A stretch of DNA of 64,000 nt, taken from Pelagibacterium sp. 26DY04 (GTDB taxonomy: Bacteria; Pseudomonadota; Alphaproteobacteria; Rhizobiales; Devosiaceae). This document shows, piece after piece, positions 39,897-49,744 of the stretch; positions within the stretch are counted from its first letter, which is position 1, and the number at the start of each line of letters is the position of its first letter. The notes beneath the pieces are model-generated. The model was not told where the DNA came from, searched no databases, and saw only the letters and a program-made list of their open reading frames with translations. The position numbers were made by a program, and so were the translations under genes. Location of the stretch: assembly GCF_031202305.1 (NCBI RefSeq), contig NZ_CP101731.1:3412501-3476500 (forward strand), given 5' to 3'.

Positions 39897-40880
39897 ATGA
39901 TGACTGAGTTTTCCCACCTGCCCGATACCGAGTACTCCGTCCGCGATCTGTTCGGGATCGACAGCGACATGATGGTCAAGGGCTATAAGGAACGTACCGA
40001 CCACGTCCCCGAGATCGATCCGGACTATCTGTTCGACCGCAACACCACCCTAGCGATCCTCGCCGGCTTCGCCTTCAATCGCCGCGTCATGGTGCAGGGC
40101 TATCACGGCACGGGCAAATCAACCCATATCGAACAGGTCGCCGCACGGCTCAACTGGCCGCTGGTGCGCGTCAATCTCGACAGCCACGTTTCCCGCATCG
40201 ACCTTGTGGGCAAGGACGCGATCGTTCTGCGCGAGGGCAAGCAGGTCACCGAGTTCCGCGACGGCATACTGCCCTGGGCAGTGCAGAACAATGTGGCCCT
40301 GGTGTTCGACGAATACGACGCCGGGCGTCCCGACGTGATGTTCGTCATTCAGCGCGTGCTCGAAGTGTCCGGCCGCCTGACGCTGCTCGACCAGAACCGT
40401 GTCATCCGCCCGCACCCGGCCTTCCGGCTGTTCGCTACCACCAACACCATCGGTCTTGGCGACACCTCGGGCCTCTATCACGGCACCCAGCAGATCAACC
40501 AGGGCCAGATGGATCGCTGGTCGATCGTCGTGACGCTCAACTACCTGCCGCATGAAAAGGAAGTCGGCATCGTTCTGGCCAAGGCCAAGAGCTACAACCA
40601 GAGCGAAGAGGGACGGAAGACCGTCTCCAACATGGTGCGCGTCGCCGATCTCACCCGCTCGGCCTTCATCAACGGCGACCTCTCCACCGTGATGAGCCCG
40701 CGCGCGGTGATCACCTGGGCGGAAAACGCCGAGATCTTCGGCGATCTGGGCTTTGCCTTCCGGCTGACGTTTTTGAACAAATGCGACGAGCTCGAACGCC
40801 CGGTGGTGGCCGAATTCTACCAGCGCGTGTTCGGCGTCGATCTTCCCGAATCCGCCGCCAACCTGGCGATTTCGGCCTAA
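39897..40880 (+). CDS. cobS: Cobaltochelatase subunit CobS
   Basis: A 327-residue AAA+ ATPase of the aerobic cobaltochelatase CobNST, which inserts cobalt into hydrogenobyrinate diamide in B12 synthesis. Seen: [20 protein letters not shown] (Walker A, GYHGTGKS), [14 protein letters not shown] (Walker B), [13 protein letters not shown] (sensor 1), and an N-terminal extension with [14 protein letters not shown] methyltransferase gene lies between it and cobT. The CobN subunit is not in the window. Confidence 0.96.
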   Translation: MMTEFSHLPDTEYSVRDLFGIDSDMMVKGYKERTDHVPEIDPDYLFDRNTTLAILAGFAFNRRVMVQGYHGTGKSTHIEQVAARLNWPLVRVNLDSHVSRIDLVGKDAIVLREGKQVTEFRDGILPWAVQNNVALVFDEYDAGRPDVMFVIQRVLEVSGRLTLLDQNRVIRPHPAFRLFATTNTIGLGDTSGLYHGTQQINQGQMDRWSIVVTLNYLPHEKEVGIVLAKAKSYNQSEEGRKTVSNMVRVADLTRSAFINGDLSTVMSPRAVITWAENAEIFGDLGFAFRLTFLNKCDELERPVVAEFYQRVFGVDLPESAANLAISA

Positions 40881-40894
40881 CCCCTCAAAGAGCC

Positions 40895-41632
40895 ATGGCG
40901 CAGAACATCTACGACGATCCGGCCTTTTTCGAAGGCTACAGCCAGTTCCCGCGTTCGCGCGAGGGATTGGCTGCGGCCAATGAATGGCCGGCGTTGCGCG
41001 CCATGCTCCCCGACCTGAACGGCAAGCGCGTGCTCGACCTGGGCTGCGGCTTCGGCGCCTTTGCCCGTTTTGCCGCCGCAGAGGGCGCCCAAAGCGTGCT
41101 CGGCATCGACCTCTCCGAAAAGATGCTCGAAACCGCCCGCGAACGCACCGAGAACGCCGCCGTTACTTACCAGCGTGGTGACCTCGACAAACTCGACCTT
41201 GGCGGCCGGACTTTCGACGTCGTCTTTTCCTCGCTCGCCTTTCACTACGTCGCCGATTTCGCGGCCCTGGCCAGAACCATCCGCGCGGCGCTGACCGATG
41301 GCGGGGCGCTGGTCTTTTCGGTCGAGCATCCGCTTTTTGCCGTGCGCACCGAGCCCGAATTTTCGACCGACGCGGGCGACAAGCGCGTGTTCCTGGTCGA
41401 CGACTATCTGGGCGAGGGCAAGCGCGTCACCTCCTGGGTGGTCGATGGGGTGGAAAAATACCACCGCACCATCGCGACCTACATCAACGCGCTGCTCGAC
41501 GCCGGATTTTCCCTTTCCGCCATCGACGAATGGGGACCCGGTCCCGAGCTTTTGGTGCAGAACCCCGACTATATCGATCACCGCATCCGCCCGATGTTCC
41601 TTCTGATGGGAGCGCGGGCCACGAGCCGCTAA
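40895..41632 (+). CDS. Class I SAM-dependent methyltransferase
   Basis: A 245-residue methyltransferase of the Methyltransf_11/UbiE-like group. Motif I is [19 protein letters not shown], with the acidic end of strand 2 in [11 protein letters not shown], and [15 protein letters not shown] as motif [12 protein letters not shown] follows. Substrate unknown. The ATG at 40895 is 14 bases after the cobS stop, and cobT starts 5 bases after its stop, so it is embedded in the chelatase operon. Confidence 0.9.
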   Translation: MAQNIYDDPAFFEGYSQFPRSREGLAAANEWPALRAMLPDLNGKRVLDLGCGFGAFARFAAAEGAQSVLGIDLSEKMLETARERTENAAVTYQRGDLDKLDLGGRTFDVVFSSLAFHYVADFAALARTIRAALTDGGALVFSVEHPLFAVRTEPEFSTDAGDKRVFLVDDYLGEGKRVTSWVVDGVEKYHRTIATYINALLDAGFSLSAIDEWGPGPELLVQNPDYIDHRIRPMFLLMGARATSR

Positions 41633-41637
41633 AGACC

Positions 41638-43518
41638 ATGGCCCAGCCCCCGCGCAACAAAGCCAACAAGCCCGATCCCACCGCTGCCTTCAAGGCAGCG
41701 GTCGGCGCTGCCGTGCGCACCGTGGCCGGAAAGCACGATCTGGAAGTCAGCTTTACCGCCGACCGGCCGATTTTGACCTCCGACAAGGCCCGCCTTGCCG
41801 CCCTGCCCCGCCTGCCGACCGCCCGCGATATCGCAGTGGCGCGTGGACAGGGTGACGCCATGGCCATGCGCATGGCCAGCCACGATGCCGACACCCACCG
41901 CAAGATGGCGCCCAAGGACGCCGATGCCCGCGCCGCATTCGACGCGCTGGAGCAGGCGCGGGTCGAATCGCTGGGCTGTGCCCGCATGGCGGGCATGAGC
42001 GGCAACATCGCCGAGATGATCGAGGACCGGCTGTTCCGCGCCAATTATGCCAATGTCACCGATATCGCCGATGCGCCACTTGCCGAGGCGTTGGGGCTCT
42101 TGATGCGCGAGAAGGTGGCCGGCATTCCCGTGCCGCCCTCGGGCACCCCGCTTGTCGATCTCTGGCGCGAGCGGATCGAGACCAAGATCGGCACTTCGCT
42201 CGACGAACTTGCCCAGCACCTGGAAAACCAGGCTGAGTTCTCGCGCCGCTCGCGAGCCATCCTGCGCGATCTCGACCTGATCGCCGAAACCGATTTCGAC
42301 CAGCTCGACCCTGACGATTCCGATTCGTCCACTGAAGACGCTCAGAACAATCAGGCGACGAACGGGGACGAGGAGCAAAACGAGGGCGACGCCGATAACG
42401 CCGAAATGGACGGCACCGAGGAGGCCCCTGGCGAGCATGAGGAAGCCGGCGACGTCGAGGGCATGGAAGCCGATAGCGCCGACACCGACGAAGACGCCCA
42501 GGCCGAAGCTGGCGAGGATTCTCCCGCGCCGCCTCCGGGCCAGGGCGAACAGCGGCTGTCCAACCAGCCGACCTACAAAATCTTCACCGACAAGTTCGAC
42601 GAGATCGTTTCTGCCGCCGACCTCTGCCCGCCCGAAGAACTCGACCAGCTCCGCGGCCTGCTCGACAAGCAACTCGAACACCTGGCCGGCGCCGTGGCCC
42701 GGCTTGCCAACAAGCTGCAGCGCCGGCTGATGGCGCAACAGAACCGTGGCTGGGATTTCGACCTCGAAGAGGGCGTGCTCGACACAGCGCGCCTCACCCG
42801 CGTCGTCACCGATCCGCTCCAGGCCCTGTCCTTCAAGGCCGAGCGCGATACCGAATTCCGAGATACCGTCGTTACGCTTTTGATCGACAATTCCGGCTCC
42901 ATGCGCGGCCGCCCGATCACCATCGCGGCGATCTGCGGCGATATTCTCGCCCGCACGCTCGAACGCTGCGGCGTGAAGACGGAAATTCTGGGCTTCACCA
43001 CCCGCGCCTGGAAGGGCGGCAAATCTCGCGAAGCCTGGCTCGATGCCGGCCGCCCCCCCAATCCGGGCCGCGTCAACGACATTCGCCACATCATCTACAA
43101 GGGCGCCGACGAACCCTGGCGCCATGCCAAGCGCAATCTGGGCCTAATGATGCGCGAGGGGCTGCTCAAGGAAAATATCGACGGCGAGGCCCTGCAATGG
43201 GCCCATAAGCGCATCGTCAACCGCCCGGAGAACCGCCGCATCCTGATGGTGATCTCCGACGGCGCCCCGGTCGATGATTCAACGCAGTCGGTCAATCCCG
43301 GCAATTACCTCGAAGCCCATTTGCGCGCCGTGATCGAAGAGATCGAAACCCGCTCGCCGGTCCAGCTCGTCGCCATCGGCATCGGGCATGATGTGACACG
43401 CTACTACCGCCGCGCGGTGACCATTCTGGATGCGGATGAGCTGGCCGGCGCCATGACTGGCAACCTTGCAGCGCTGTTCGACGAGGAATTGCCAGGCGAA
43501 GCCAGGAGGCGGCGCTGA
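41638..43518 (+). CDS. cobT: Cobaltochelatase subunit CobT
   Basis: A 626-residue partner of CobS in the cobalt chelatase. A helical N-terminal region precedes a long acidic, low-complexity linker (about 215-300, full of Asp, Glu, Ala, Gly). A C-terminal von Willebrand A domain follows with the MIDAS motif [11 protein letters not shown] (about 415-425) and [16 protein letters not shown], the layout of CobT and of the BchD/ChlD chelatase subunits. The ATG at 41638 is chosen for its family N-terminus. A REP element lies between its stop and the next gene. Confidence 0.95.
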   Translation: MAQPPRNKANKPDPTAAFKAAVGAAVRTVAGKHDLEVSFTADRPILTSDKARLAALPRLPTARDIAVARGQGDAMAMRMASHDADTHRKMAPKDADARAAFDALEQARVESLGCARMAGMSGNIAEMIEDRLFRANYANVTDIADAPLAEALGLLMREKVAGIPVPPSGTPLVDLWRERIETKIGTSLDELAQHLENQAEFSRRSRAILRDLDLIAETDFDQLDPDDSDSSTEDAQNNQATNGDEEQNEGDADNAEMDGTEEAPGEHEEAGDVEGMEADSADTDEDAQAEAGEDSPAPPPGQGEQRLSNQPTYKIFTDKFDEIVSAADLCPPEELDQLRGLLDKQLEHLAGAVARLANKLQRRLMAQQNRGWDFDLEEGVLDTARLTRVVTDPLQALSFKAERDTEFRDTVVTLLIDNSGSMRGRPITIAAICGDILARTLERCGVKTEILGFTTRAWKGGKSREAWLDAGRPPNPGRVNDIRHIIYKGADEPWRHAKRNLGLMMREGLLKENIDGEALQWAHKRIVNRPENRRILMVISDGAPVDDSTQSVNPGNYLEAHLRAVIEEIETRSPVQLVAIGIGHDVTRYYRRAVTILDADELAGAMTGNLAALFDEELPGEARRRR

Positions 43519-43607
43519 GACCACCAGCCGTCTCAGCTTGCCCATCTGCTCCGTTCCCTCTCCCCAAAGGGACGCAGAAGGCTTATGCCGCGTCCGCACC
43601 AATCTCT

Positions 43608-43652
43608 CCTTCTCTCCTTGAGGGAGAAGGTGCCCCGAAGGGGCGGATGAGG
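43608..43652. repeat. REP element overlapping a start codon
   Basis: Two adjacent palindromes: CTTCTCTCCTTGAGGGAGAAG and GCCCCGAAGGGGC, followed by GGATGAGG. This type of repeat is widespread in Hyphomicrobiales, usually between genes. Its final ATG at 43647 is the only plausible start of the next gene. Confidence 0.75.
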
Positions 43653-44654
43653 AGTCCGCTGAGTTTCCTCGCACTCACGAGTCTGCTGCTTCCCGCTTCC
43701 GCCCTCGCTCAATCCCCATCCGCCGAACCCATCACGGTCACCGCGTCCCCCATCACCGACTTCCAACGCGCCGCGATCGGGGAGCAGGTCGACGGGCTCA
43801 TCTTCAAGGGTGGCCTCCAGCTCTCCAGTTCGCATCCCGATTTCGGCGGTATCTCCGGCCTTGCCTTTCTCGATGCCGACCGCTTCGTGATGGTCACTGA
43901 CGAGGGGCGGTTCATCTCCGGAGCGCTGGCCCTGGCCGAGGGTGCTCCCGCAGGGGTCGCGGATGTCGAAATCGACGTGATCCGCAATTCCAAGGGTGCG
44001 CCGCTGCCACGCAAATTTGCGCAGGATTCAGAGGCAGTCGAAGCGATTTTCCGCGAGGACGGCACGAGCGCGGTTCGCGTCGGATTCGAACACCTTGCCC
44101 GCATCGCAGATTTCGAGATGATCGCCGGCCGGCCTGGCGGCGCGGCGCGGGAAGTGGCGATTCCAGATTGGCTCACCGCTCTGCGGACCAATGAATCGAT
44201 CGAATCGGTTTGCATCGCCCCGCCGGCTTCGCCGGTGGCCGGATCGACCCTGATCATCACCGAAGCCCATTCGCTTGTGCCTGGAACATGGGCGGCGACG
44301 CTTTTGGGCAATCGCGATCGGGGCGACCTTCACCTCGCCCAGGGGGGCGGAGTCAATCCCACCGATTGCGCCTTTCTGCCCAATGGCGACCTGCTCGTTC
44401 TCGAACGCGGCTTTGCTTTCCTCACCTTCACGGCCCGGCTCCGCCTCATCCCGGCCGATGAGGTCCAGCCCGGCGCAACCATGGAGGGCGAAGTTATCTT
44501 TTCAGCCTCGGGCGGGGAGATCGACAATTTCGAAGCCCTGGGCGTGCGCGGCTTGCCCGATGGCGAAACCCGCATCACCATGGTCTCCGACGATAATTTC
44601 AATTCCTTCCAGCGCACCCTGCTGCTCGATTTTGCCCTACCCGATCCGGAGTGA
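43647..44654 (+). CDS. Exported phytase-like esterase-domain protein
   Basis: A 335-residue protein of the 'esterase-like activity of phytase' family. The N-terminus is a signal peptide (SPLSFLALTSLLLPASALAQ, cleavage about 22). The mature part is a beta-propeller-like domain with LDADRFVMVTDEGRFISG, DSEAVEAIFRED, NESIESVC, VNPTDCAFLPNGDLLVLERG and DNFEALGVRGL, which supply the conserved Asp/Glu residues. Reaction in this family is poorly defined; phosphoester hydrolysis is likely. The start codon lies inside a REP element, with AAGGGG as the apparent ribosome site. Confidence 0.85.
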   Translation: MRSPLSFLALTSLLLPASALAQSPSAEPITVTASPITDFQRAAIGEQVDGLIFKGGLQLSSSHPDFGGISGLAFLDADRFVMVTDEGRFISGALALAEGAPAGVADVEIDVIRNSKGAPLPRKFAQDSEAVEAIFREDGTSAVRVGFEHLARIADFEMIAGRPGGAAREVAIPDWLTALRTNESIESVCIAPPASPVAGSTLIITEAHSLVPGTWAATLLGNRDRGDLHLAQGGGVNPTDCAFLPNGDLLVLERGFAFLTFTARLRLIPADEVQPGATMEGEVIFSASGGEIDNFEALGVRGLPDGETRITMVSDDNFNSFQRTLLLDFALPDPE

Positions 44655-44658
44655 TTTC

Positions 44659-45702
44659 ATGAACATCGACCTTCTCCGCCAGCTCTGCGAAACCCCCGGC
44701 GTTCCCGGCCGCGAACACCGTGTCCGCGCCCTGATCGAACGCGAGATCGAGGGACTTTTCGATGAGGTGAGAACCGATTCCATGGGCTCGCTCATCGCCG
44801 TGCGCCGCTCGCGGACAAAGGCCGAAAAGCCTTTGAAGATCATGCTGCTCTGCCACATGGATGAAATCGGGTTCCTGGTCACCCATGTGGGCGAGAAGGG
44901 CTGGATCCACATCGACAATGTCGGCGGCTTCGATCCGCGCACGCTCTTTGCCCGGCGCGTGAAGGTCGTCACCCGCGACGGCGATTATCCCGGCGTCATG
45001 AATGCCGGCGGTCGTCCGCTGCACATCTCCTCGCCCGAGGATCGCAAGAAGGTGCCGGCGGTCAAGGAGTTCTTCGTCGATATCGGCTTCGGGGCGGAAA
45101 CGCGCTCCAAGGTGCATGTGGGCGATTTCATCGTCATGGACGAACCCCTGGTTGAGATGGGCGACAAGATCGTCTCCAAGGCGCTCGACAACCGCATTGC
45201 CTGCTGGCTGGGTATCGAAGCGATCCGCGCGCTCGAAGCGAGCGGGGTCGACCACGATTGCGAAATTCACGTCGCCTTCACGGCTCAGGAGGAAGTGGGG
45301 CTGCGCGGCGCCCGCACGGCGTCCTTCTCCGTCGCTCCCGATATCGGGCTGGGCGTGGACACCACGCTCGCCTGCGACACCCCCGGCGTGCCGGAAAACG
45401 AAATGGTCACCGCCCAGGGCAAGGGTTTTGGCCTCCAGATCAAGGACGGCTCGTTTATCGCCGATCTGGAACTGGTCGAGGAATTCGAAGCCCTGGCGGC
45501 AAAGGAGAAGATCCCCTTCCAGCGCACGGTCCTCGCCGCGGGCGGCCAGGATGCAGCCGCCGCCCAGCAGGCCGCTGCCGGCGCCCGCGCCGTGGGAATC
45601 GTGGTGGGCACCCGCTATATCCACACCGTCACCGAAATGATCGAGAAATCCGACCTCCAGGCGGCGCTCGATATCCTCGTCGCCTATCTCAAGGGCAAAT
45701 AA
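44659..45702 (+). CDS. M42 family metallopeptidase
   Basis: A 347-residue aminopeptidase-like zinc enzyme (glutamyl aminopeptidase/endoglucanase-M type). Seen: LCHMDEIGFLVTH (first metal His), KALDNRIACWLGIEAI (bridging Asp in KALDNR), AFTAQEEVGLRGAR (catalytic Glu and metal Glu), LGVDTTLACDTPG (metal Asp) and RYIHTVTEM (metal His). It probably acts in cytoplasmic peptide turnover. It starts 4 bases after the phytase-like gene stop and ends at a terminator. Confidence 0.92.
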   Translation: MNIDLLRQLCETPGVPGREHRVRALIEREIEGLFDEVRTDSMGSLIAVRRSRTKAEKPLKIMLLCHMDEIGFLVTHVGEKGWIHIDNVGGFDPRTLFARRVKVVTRDGDYPGVMNAGGRPLHISSPEDRKKVPAVKEFFVDIGFGAETRSKVHVGDFIVMDEPLVEMGDKIVSKALDNRIACWLGIEAIRALEASGVDHDCEIHVAFTAQEEVGLRGARTASFSVAPDIGLGVDTTLACDTPGVPENEMVTAQGKGFGLQIKDGSFIADLELVEEFEALAAKEKIPFQRTVLAAGGQDAAAAQQAAAGARAVGIVVGTRYIHTVTEMIEKSDLQAALDILVAYLKGK

Positions 45703-45705
45703 AAC

Positions 45706-45728
45706 AAGGGCGCCACTGGCGCCCTTTT
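45706..45728 (+). terminator. Terminator after the M42 peptidase gene
   Basis: Stem AAGGGCGCC / GGCGCCCTT with loop ACT and a TTTT tail, directly after the stop codon. Confidence 0.85.
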
Positions 45729-45737
45729 CGCTGCAAC

Positions 45738-46373
45738 TCAAGCGACGATTGCCGTCCGATCGGGGATCACCCGCCGCAGGACCTTGTAGGGTGCGAGCAG
45801 CACCAGAGTGACCGCCATCTTGACCAGGAAATCGCCGACGCCGAGCGAAACCCAGAGCGGCACTTGCGGCCCGAACGAGAGCAGCGGAGTGGGGAAAGGC
45901 AGCGAGCTGTCTTCCAGCCCGAACCCGGTATCGAGGAAGGCAAAGCTTGCGGCAAAGGCGATGCCGAAGAACAGGATCGTGTCGATCACCGAGCCGATGG
46001 TCGAGGAGACAAGCGGCGCCTTCCACCATTGCGCGCCGCGCAGCCTGTCGAAGATCGAAACATCGAGAAGCTGGGCGACAAGGAATGCGGCTCCCGAGGC
46101 GACGGCGATGCGCGGGGAGGCGAGAAAGATGCTCATCGCCACGGCGCAGGCAAAGCCCACGACAACCACCACGCGCGCCGGACGCGGACCGAAATGGCGA
46201 TTGGTGAGGTCGTTGACCAGGAACGCGACCGGATAGGTGAAGGCGCCCCAGGTGAGGATTTGCGCCAGATCGAATCCGCCGATCGTGCCTTGTACCGGAA
46301 ACTGAACGAGATAGTTCGATGCGGTGACCACCACCGCCATGGCCAGCACGGCCCAAAAAAAGCGCACGCCCAT
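45738..46373 (-). CDS. Queuosine precursor transporter YhhQ-like (VUT family)
   Basis: A 211-residue membrane protein of the VUT_1/YhhQ family, about six helices. Signature parts: TWGAFTYPVAFLVNDLTNRH near residue 45, FLVAQLLDVSIFDRLR and APLVSSTIGSVIDTILFF in the middle, and a C-terminal VSLGVGDFLVKMAVTL. E. coli YhhQ imports preQ0 and preQ1 for tRNA queuosine. The ATG at 46373 begins the family N-terminus; an upstream open frame to 46631 covers rpmB sequence. No preQ1 riboswitch was recognisable upstream. Confidence 0.88.
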   Translation of the reverse strand: MGVRFFWAVLAMAVVVTASNYLVQFPVQGTIGGFDLAQILTWGAFTYPVAFLVNDLTNRHFGPRPARVVVVVGFACAVAMSIFLASPRIAVASGAAFLVAQLLDVSIFDRLRGAQWWKAPLVSSTIGSVIDTILFFGIAFAASFAFLDTGFGLEDSSLPFPTPLLSFGPQVPLWVSLGVGDFLVKMAVTLVLLAPYKVLRRVIPDRTAIVA

Positions 46374-46463
46374 ATCGCGTGTTTCCCTTTCCCAAAAGCG
46401 GCAAGATGACCGCCGGATGCTTCGGTTAAACCCCGGACGCGGACCGGCAAATGGCCGGTGCAT

Positions 46464-46508
46464 CCAAAACGAAAGCGCCGCGCCGGGTGTTCCTGGCGCG
46501 GCGCTTTC
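46464..46508 (-). terminator. Terminator of rpmB
   Basis: A 14-bp perfect stem (GAAAGCGCCGCGCC / its complement) with a 10-base loop, followed on the minus strand by GTTTTGG, right after rpmB. Confidence 0.75.
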
Positions 46509-46530
46509 AATTCTTGTGCGCTGTCTTGCC

Positions 46531-46815
46531 TTAGCTGGCGAGAGCGGCGCGGATTTCCTTCTTGATGCCGCGGGCGCGATCGGAAAGATCGGCATCGTCG
46601 GCCTTGATGAGGAAAGCGTCGAGACCGCCACGGTGCTCGACGGTGCGCAGAGCCGCAGCCGAAATGCGCAGCTTGACCTGGCGGTCGAGCGCTTCGGAAA
46701 TCAGCGTCACATCGCAAAGGTTGGGCAGAAAGCGGCGGCGGGTCCGGTTGAGCGCGTGGCTCACATTGTTGCCGGTCATCACGCCTTTGCCGGTGAGTTC
46801 ACAGCGCCGTGCCAT
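46531..46815 (-). CDS. rpmB: 50S ribosomal protein L28
   Basis: A 94-residue L28. Seen: [20 protein letters not shown] at the N-terminus, [11 protein letters not shown], and a C-terminal [20 protein letters not shown]. The C-terminal extension is the alphaproteobacterial form. It is divergent from the DUF3108 gene and precedes the YhhQ-like gene after a strong terminator. Confidence 0.98.
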   Translation of the reverse strand: MARRCELTGKGVMTGNNVSHALNRTRRRFLPNLCDVTLISEALDRQVKLRISAAALRTVEHRGGLDAFLIKADDADLSDRARGIKKEIRAALAS

Positions 46816-47068
46816 TTTGTATTCCTGTCAATCGAATGCCGGGACCAAGGGCTTGCCCCCCAGTCGACCAGTCTGGGTCTGGTTGGAAGAAACTTTCGGG
46901 CGGATATAGAGAAATGGCGGGTGTCCGTCAAGCACAAGCGCAACAAATGCTCACTGTTGTGACTTCTCGATGCTGGACACGCCGAATCCCAGCAGGCAAC
47001 CTAGACGCAACCCTGATTCGTGGCGCGGCGGATCGGACACTGCGGCAATATCAGGAAACGAGTCTCGC

Positions 47069-47857
47069 GTGAAACGCTTTTCCCTTCCGTCCCTTTTCGC
47101 CACCGCAGCCCTCGCCCTGGGGTTTGCCGGCCCCGCAACCGCCCAGCAGGCGGGCTCGATCGCAACCTATGTGATCTCGATCGGCGGCATCAATGTCGCC
47201 AACGTCTCGATCCGGCTGGCAACGGAAGGCTCGGCCTATCAGCTCGATCTTTCGGCCGATGTCGCTGGCCTTGCTCAGGTCGTGGCGCAGGGGTCCGGGG
47301 CCGTCAATTCGGGCGGGGTCATCACCCAGACGGGGCTGCAGGCCAACCGCTTCTATCTCGAGACCCGCACCGCCAACGAACGCTTCGCGCTTCAGACCGC
47401 CTATACCAATGCCAATGCGAGCGAGGGCACGGTGACCCCGCCGCTTGCGCCCAATTCCGATCGCGTGCCGGTCAGCTCGTCCCACCGCTCCGGCGTCAAC
47501 GACCCGCTGGCCGCTTTCATCCTGCGCGGACAGGTGCTCGACGGCTCGCTCTGCAACCGCACCCTGCGCATCTATACCGGCATCGAGCGCTTCGACATGC
47601 CCATGAGCTATGTCGAAACCACAACCGCCACCTCGGCCCGCACCGCCTATCAGGGGCCGGTCGTTCTTTGCGCCATGCGCTATGTTCCGGTGTCAGGCCA
47701 TTTCGAGACGTCCGAAGTCACCCAATACCTCGCAAATTCCGATCGCATGCTGATCTGGTACATGCCGCTTTCGGATTCGGGATTCTTCATTCCCTATCGC
47801 GTGCTGATGGGCTCGAGCTTCGGGGATATCTCGATGGTGCTGGTGGGGCTGCAATAG
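47069..47857 (+). CDS. DUF3108 domain-containing exported protein
   Basis: A 262-residue protein with a signal peptide (KRFSLPSLFATAALALGFAG, cleavage at the ATAQ site), then a DUF3108 domain: IATYVISIGGINVANVSIRL, followed by strands such as QVVAQGSGAVNSGG and LRIYTGIERFDM. It is probably periplasmic with a beta-rich, lipocalin-like fold; role unknown. The start GTG at 47069 is preceded by AGGAAACGAG. The DUF3108-rpmB divergent pair is common in Hyphomicrobiales. The stop is 7 bases from the converging MFS gene. Confidence 0.88.
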   Translation: MKRFSLPSLFATAALALGFAGPATAQQAGSIATYVISIGGINVANVSIRLATEGSAYQLDLSADVAGLAQVVAQGSGAVNSGGVITQTGLQANRFYLETRTANERFALQTAYTNANASEGTVTPPLAPNSDRVPVSSSHRSGVNDPLAAFILRGQVLDGSLCNRTLRIYTGIERFDMPMSYVETTTATSARTAYQGPVVLCAMRYVPVSGHFETSEVTQYLANSDRMLIWYMPLSDSGFFIPYRVLMGSSFGDISMVLVGLQ

Positions 47858-47864
47858 CCTAGGG

Positions 47865-49082
47865 CTAAACCACCTCCGGCCGCCGTGCAAATCCGCGAAA
47901 CCGCTTGAGCCCCAAGGGCGCGAGCGTGATCGCGAGATAGACGAATCCCAGGATCAGCAGGGTGGCCTCCAGCCCGATCCCGGCAATCAGCACCCCGCCC
48001 ACAATGCCACCGAACGGCATCAACGCCCAGGCCGAAGCGGTGACCAGCGAGGAGACCCGCCCCACCAGCTTTTCGGGTATGCGCTCGAGGATCACCGCTG
48101 AAATGATCGGATTGAGAAATCCCGATGCAAACCCGCCCACCGCCAGCACGGCCAAAATCGCCGCAAGGGGGGCGTCGAATGCAAAGACAACGAAGCGTGG
48201 CAGGCCCACAAGGACAAAAGCGCCGATGTAAACGGCCAGCCGCGGCAGCTTTTCGGCAAAGGCTGTCGCCACCGCCGAGCCGAGGATCGAAAACCCCGAA
48301 AAGACCGCCAGCACCAGCCCGATAGCCGCCGCGCCACGCCCGCTCTCGGCGGCCCAGACCGGCACCAGCACGACGCCAAAGGCCTGATCGATGAAATTGG
48401 TCAGCGCCACCATCACGGCGATCCCGACCAGCACCGCATCCTTGCGCAGAAAATCGAACCCTTCCGCGAACTGACGGCCATAGCTCTGAGGCACCCCGGC
48501 CTCGGCTATCGTGGTGGATCGCGTGCCGGCGAGCAGGACGATCGCCGCCACGGCCAGGCAAATGCCATTGAAGGCCAGCGCCTGCGCTGGACCGATGACA
48601 GCAACCAGCGCGCCGGCCGCAGCCGCTCCGATGGTCGAAGCCAGCCGCTCGATCGTCCCCATTATGCCCGTCACCCGCTCGAGCGGCAGCTTTCCTTCCC
48701 GCGCAACGCTCGGGATCATCGCCTGCTTGGCCGCATCGGCCGGTCCGCGCAGCGCCCCCAGAATCGCCATCAGAGCGATGAGGAGGGGAACGGCCAAAAG
48801 CTCGAAATGATCGAGCACCGGAACGGCCGCCACCACGCCCACCGAAGCGAAGTCACCAACAATCGAAACCCGCCGCGCCCCCAGCCGGTCGAGCAGCGGT
48901 CCGCCGAGCGCCTTGGCAATGACATAGGGCGCCATTTCGGCAAAGGCGACGACGCCGGTGAGCACCGGATCCCCGGTCATGGTCAGCACCAGCCAGGGGA
49001 TGGCGATCATCGAGAGCCTTGTGCCCGAAATGGAACAGACCTCGGCCAGTACGAGAGAATAAAAACCGCGCCGGCCGCTCAT
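47865..49082 (-). CDS. MFS transporter (exporter-like)
   Basis: A 405-residue 12-helix major facilitator. Segments include GTRLSMIAIPWLVLTMTGDP, the loop 2-3 motif GGPLLDRLGARRVSIVGD (motif A type) and FNPIISAVILERIP-like helix starts in the second half. It belongs to the group of macrolide/multidrug-type exporters. The start at 49082 overlaps the stop of the ArsR-like gene by 4 bases, so the regulator and transporter form a two-gene operon, suggesting efflux controlled by the regulator. Confidence 0.88.
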   Translation of the reverse strand: MSGRRGFYSLVLAEVCSISGTRLSMIAIPWLVLTMTGDPVLTGVVAFAEMAPYVIAKALGGPLLDRLGARRVSIVGDFASVGVVAAVPVLDHFELLAVPLLIALMAILGALRGPADAAKQAMIPSVAREGKLPLERVTGIMGTIERLASTIGAAAAGALVAVIGPAQALAFNGICLAVAAIVLLAGTRSTTIAEAGVPQSYGRQFAEGFDFLRKDAVLVGIAVMVALTNFIDQAFGVVLVPVWAAESGRGAAAIGLVLAVFSGFSILGSAVATAFAEKLPRLAVYIGAFVLVGLPRFVVFAFDAPLAAILAVLAVGGFASGFLNPIISAVILERIPEKLVGRVSSLVTASAWALMPFGGIVGGVLIAGIGLEATLLILGFVYLAITLAPLGLKRFRGFARRPEVV

Positions 49083-49669
49083 GTCTCCCCGCCGTCCTCG
49101 GGTACATAGGGAAAGCCATGGAGATGAATGGTGAAGGGTCGCCAGCCTTGGGGAAGCGGCTCGCCCAAAGCCGGTGCCTCCTCTTTGGCCTTCCAGAGAA
49201 GGGCGTGAAGCTCGTCCAAAAGCGCGCGGGCCGCATCGGCGGAAAGCGCAATCGTAAAATCGCTCAGCGTTTGCGCTTTTTGCCATTCGGGCGACAGATC
49301 GGTGAAGGTGTCGTGCGCCCGCTGCATAGCGGCGGCATGGTGACTGACCACGGCCTGCATCATGGCCATCGAGGCGTCCCGGGCATCGCCTTCCGCTTCG
49401 GCCGGCGCGATCATCGTGGATTCGTGCCGCGCCCTCCACCACTTGTCGCGCTTGTTGCCGCGGCTTTCATCGATCTCGATGAAACCGTGCTGGGCGAGTT
49501 GGCGCAGATGATAGCTCGTCGCTCCCGAATTGAGCCCCAGCCGCGTTGCCAGGCTCGTCGCGGTCTGCGGCCCTTCAAGCCGCAAAATCCCCAGCATCTT
49601 GAGCCGGTCCGGATGAGTGAGCGCCTTGAGGGCCCGGGCATCGGGAACGATTTGGGAAATTTCGCGCAT
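49079..49669 (-). CDS. ArsR-like winged-helix transcriptional regulator
   Basis: A 196-residue regulator. The N-terminal winged helix (about 10-85) has ALTHPDRLKMLGILRLEGPQ, LATRLGLNSGATSYHLRQL (recognition helix) and FIEIDESRGNKRDKWWRA (wing). The remaining ~110 residues are helical and could bind a ligand or mediate dimerisation. It is upstream of and overlapping the MFS gene, so it probably represses that operon. Confidence 0.88.
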   Translation of the reverse strand: MREISQIVPDARALKALTHPDRLKMLGILRLEGPQTATSLATRLGLNSGATSYHLRQLAQHGFIEIDESRGNKRDKWWRARHESTMIAPAEAEGDARDASMAMMQAVVSHHAAAMQRAHDTFTDLSPEWQKAQTLSDFTIALSADAARALLDELHALLWKAKEEAPALGEPLPQGWRPFTIHLHGFPYVPEDGGET

Positions 49670-49744
49670 TGCAATGCAGCCCTACGGTGATCGATGAGAT
49701 CACCCTAGAGCTGCAAACAATATTTTGCAAATATTTCTTTGCGA

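Noticed and set aside
46374..46470. preQ1 riboswitch ahead of the YhhQ-like gene
   Set aside because: I could not find the short stem plus A-rich tail pattern of known preQ1 classes; the only hairpin is the rpmB terminator.
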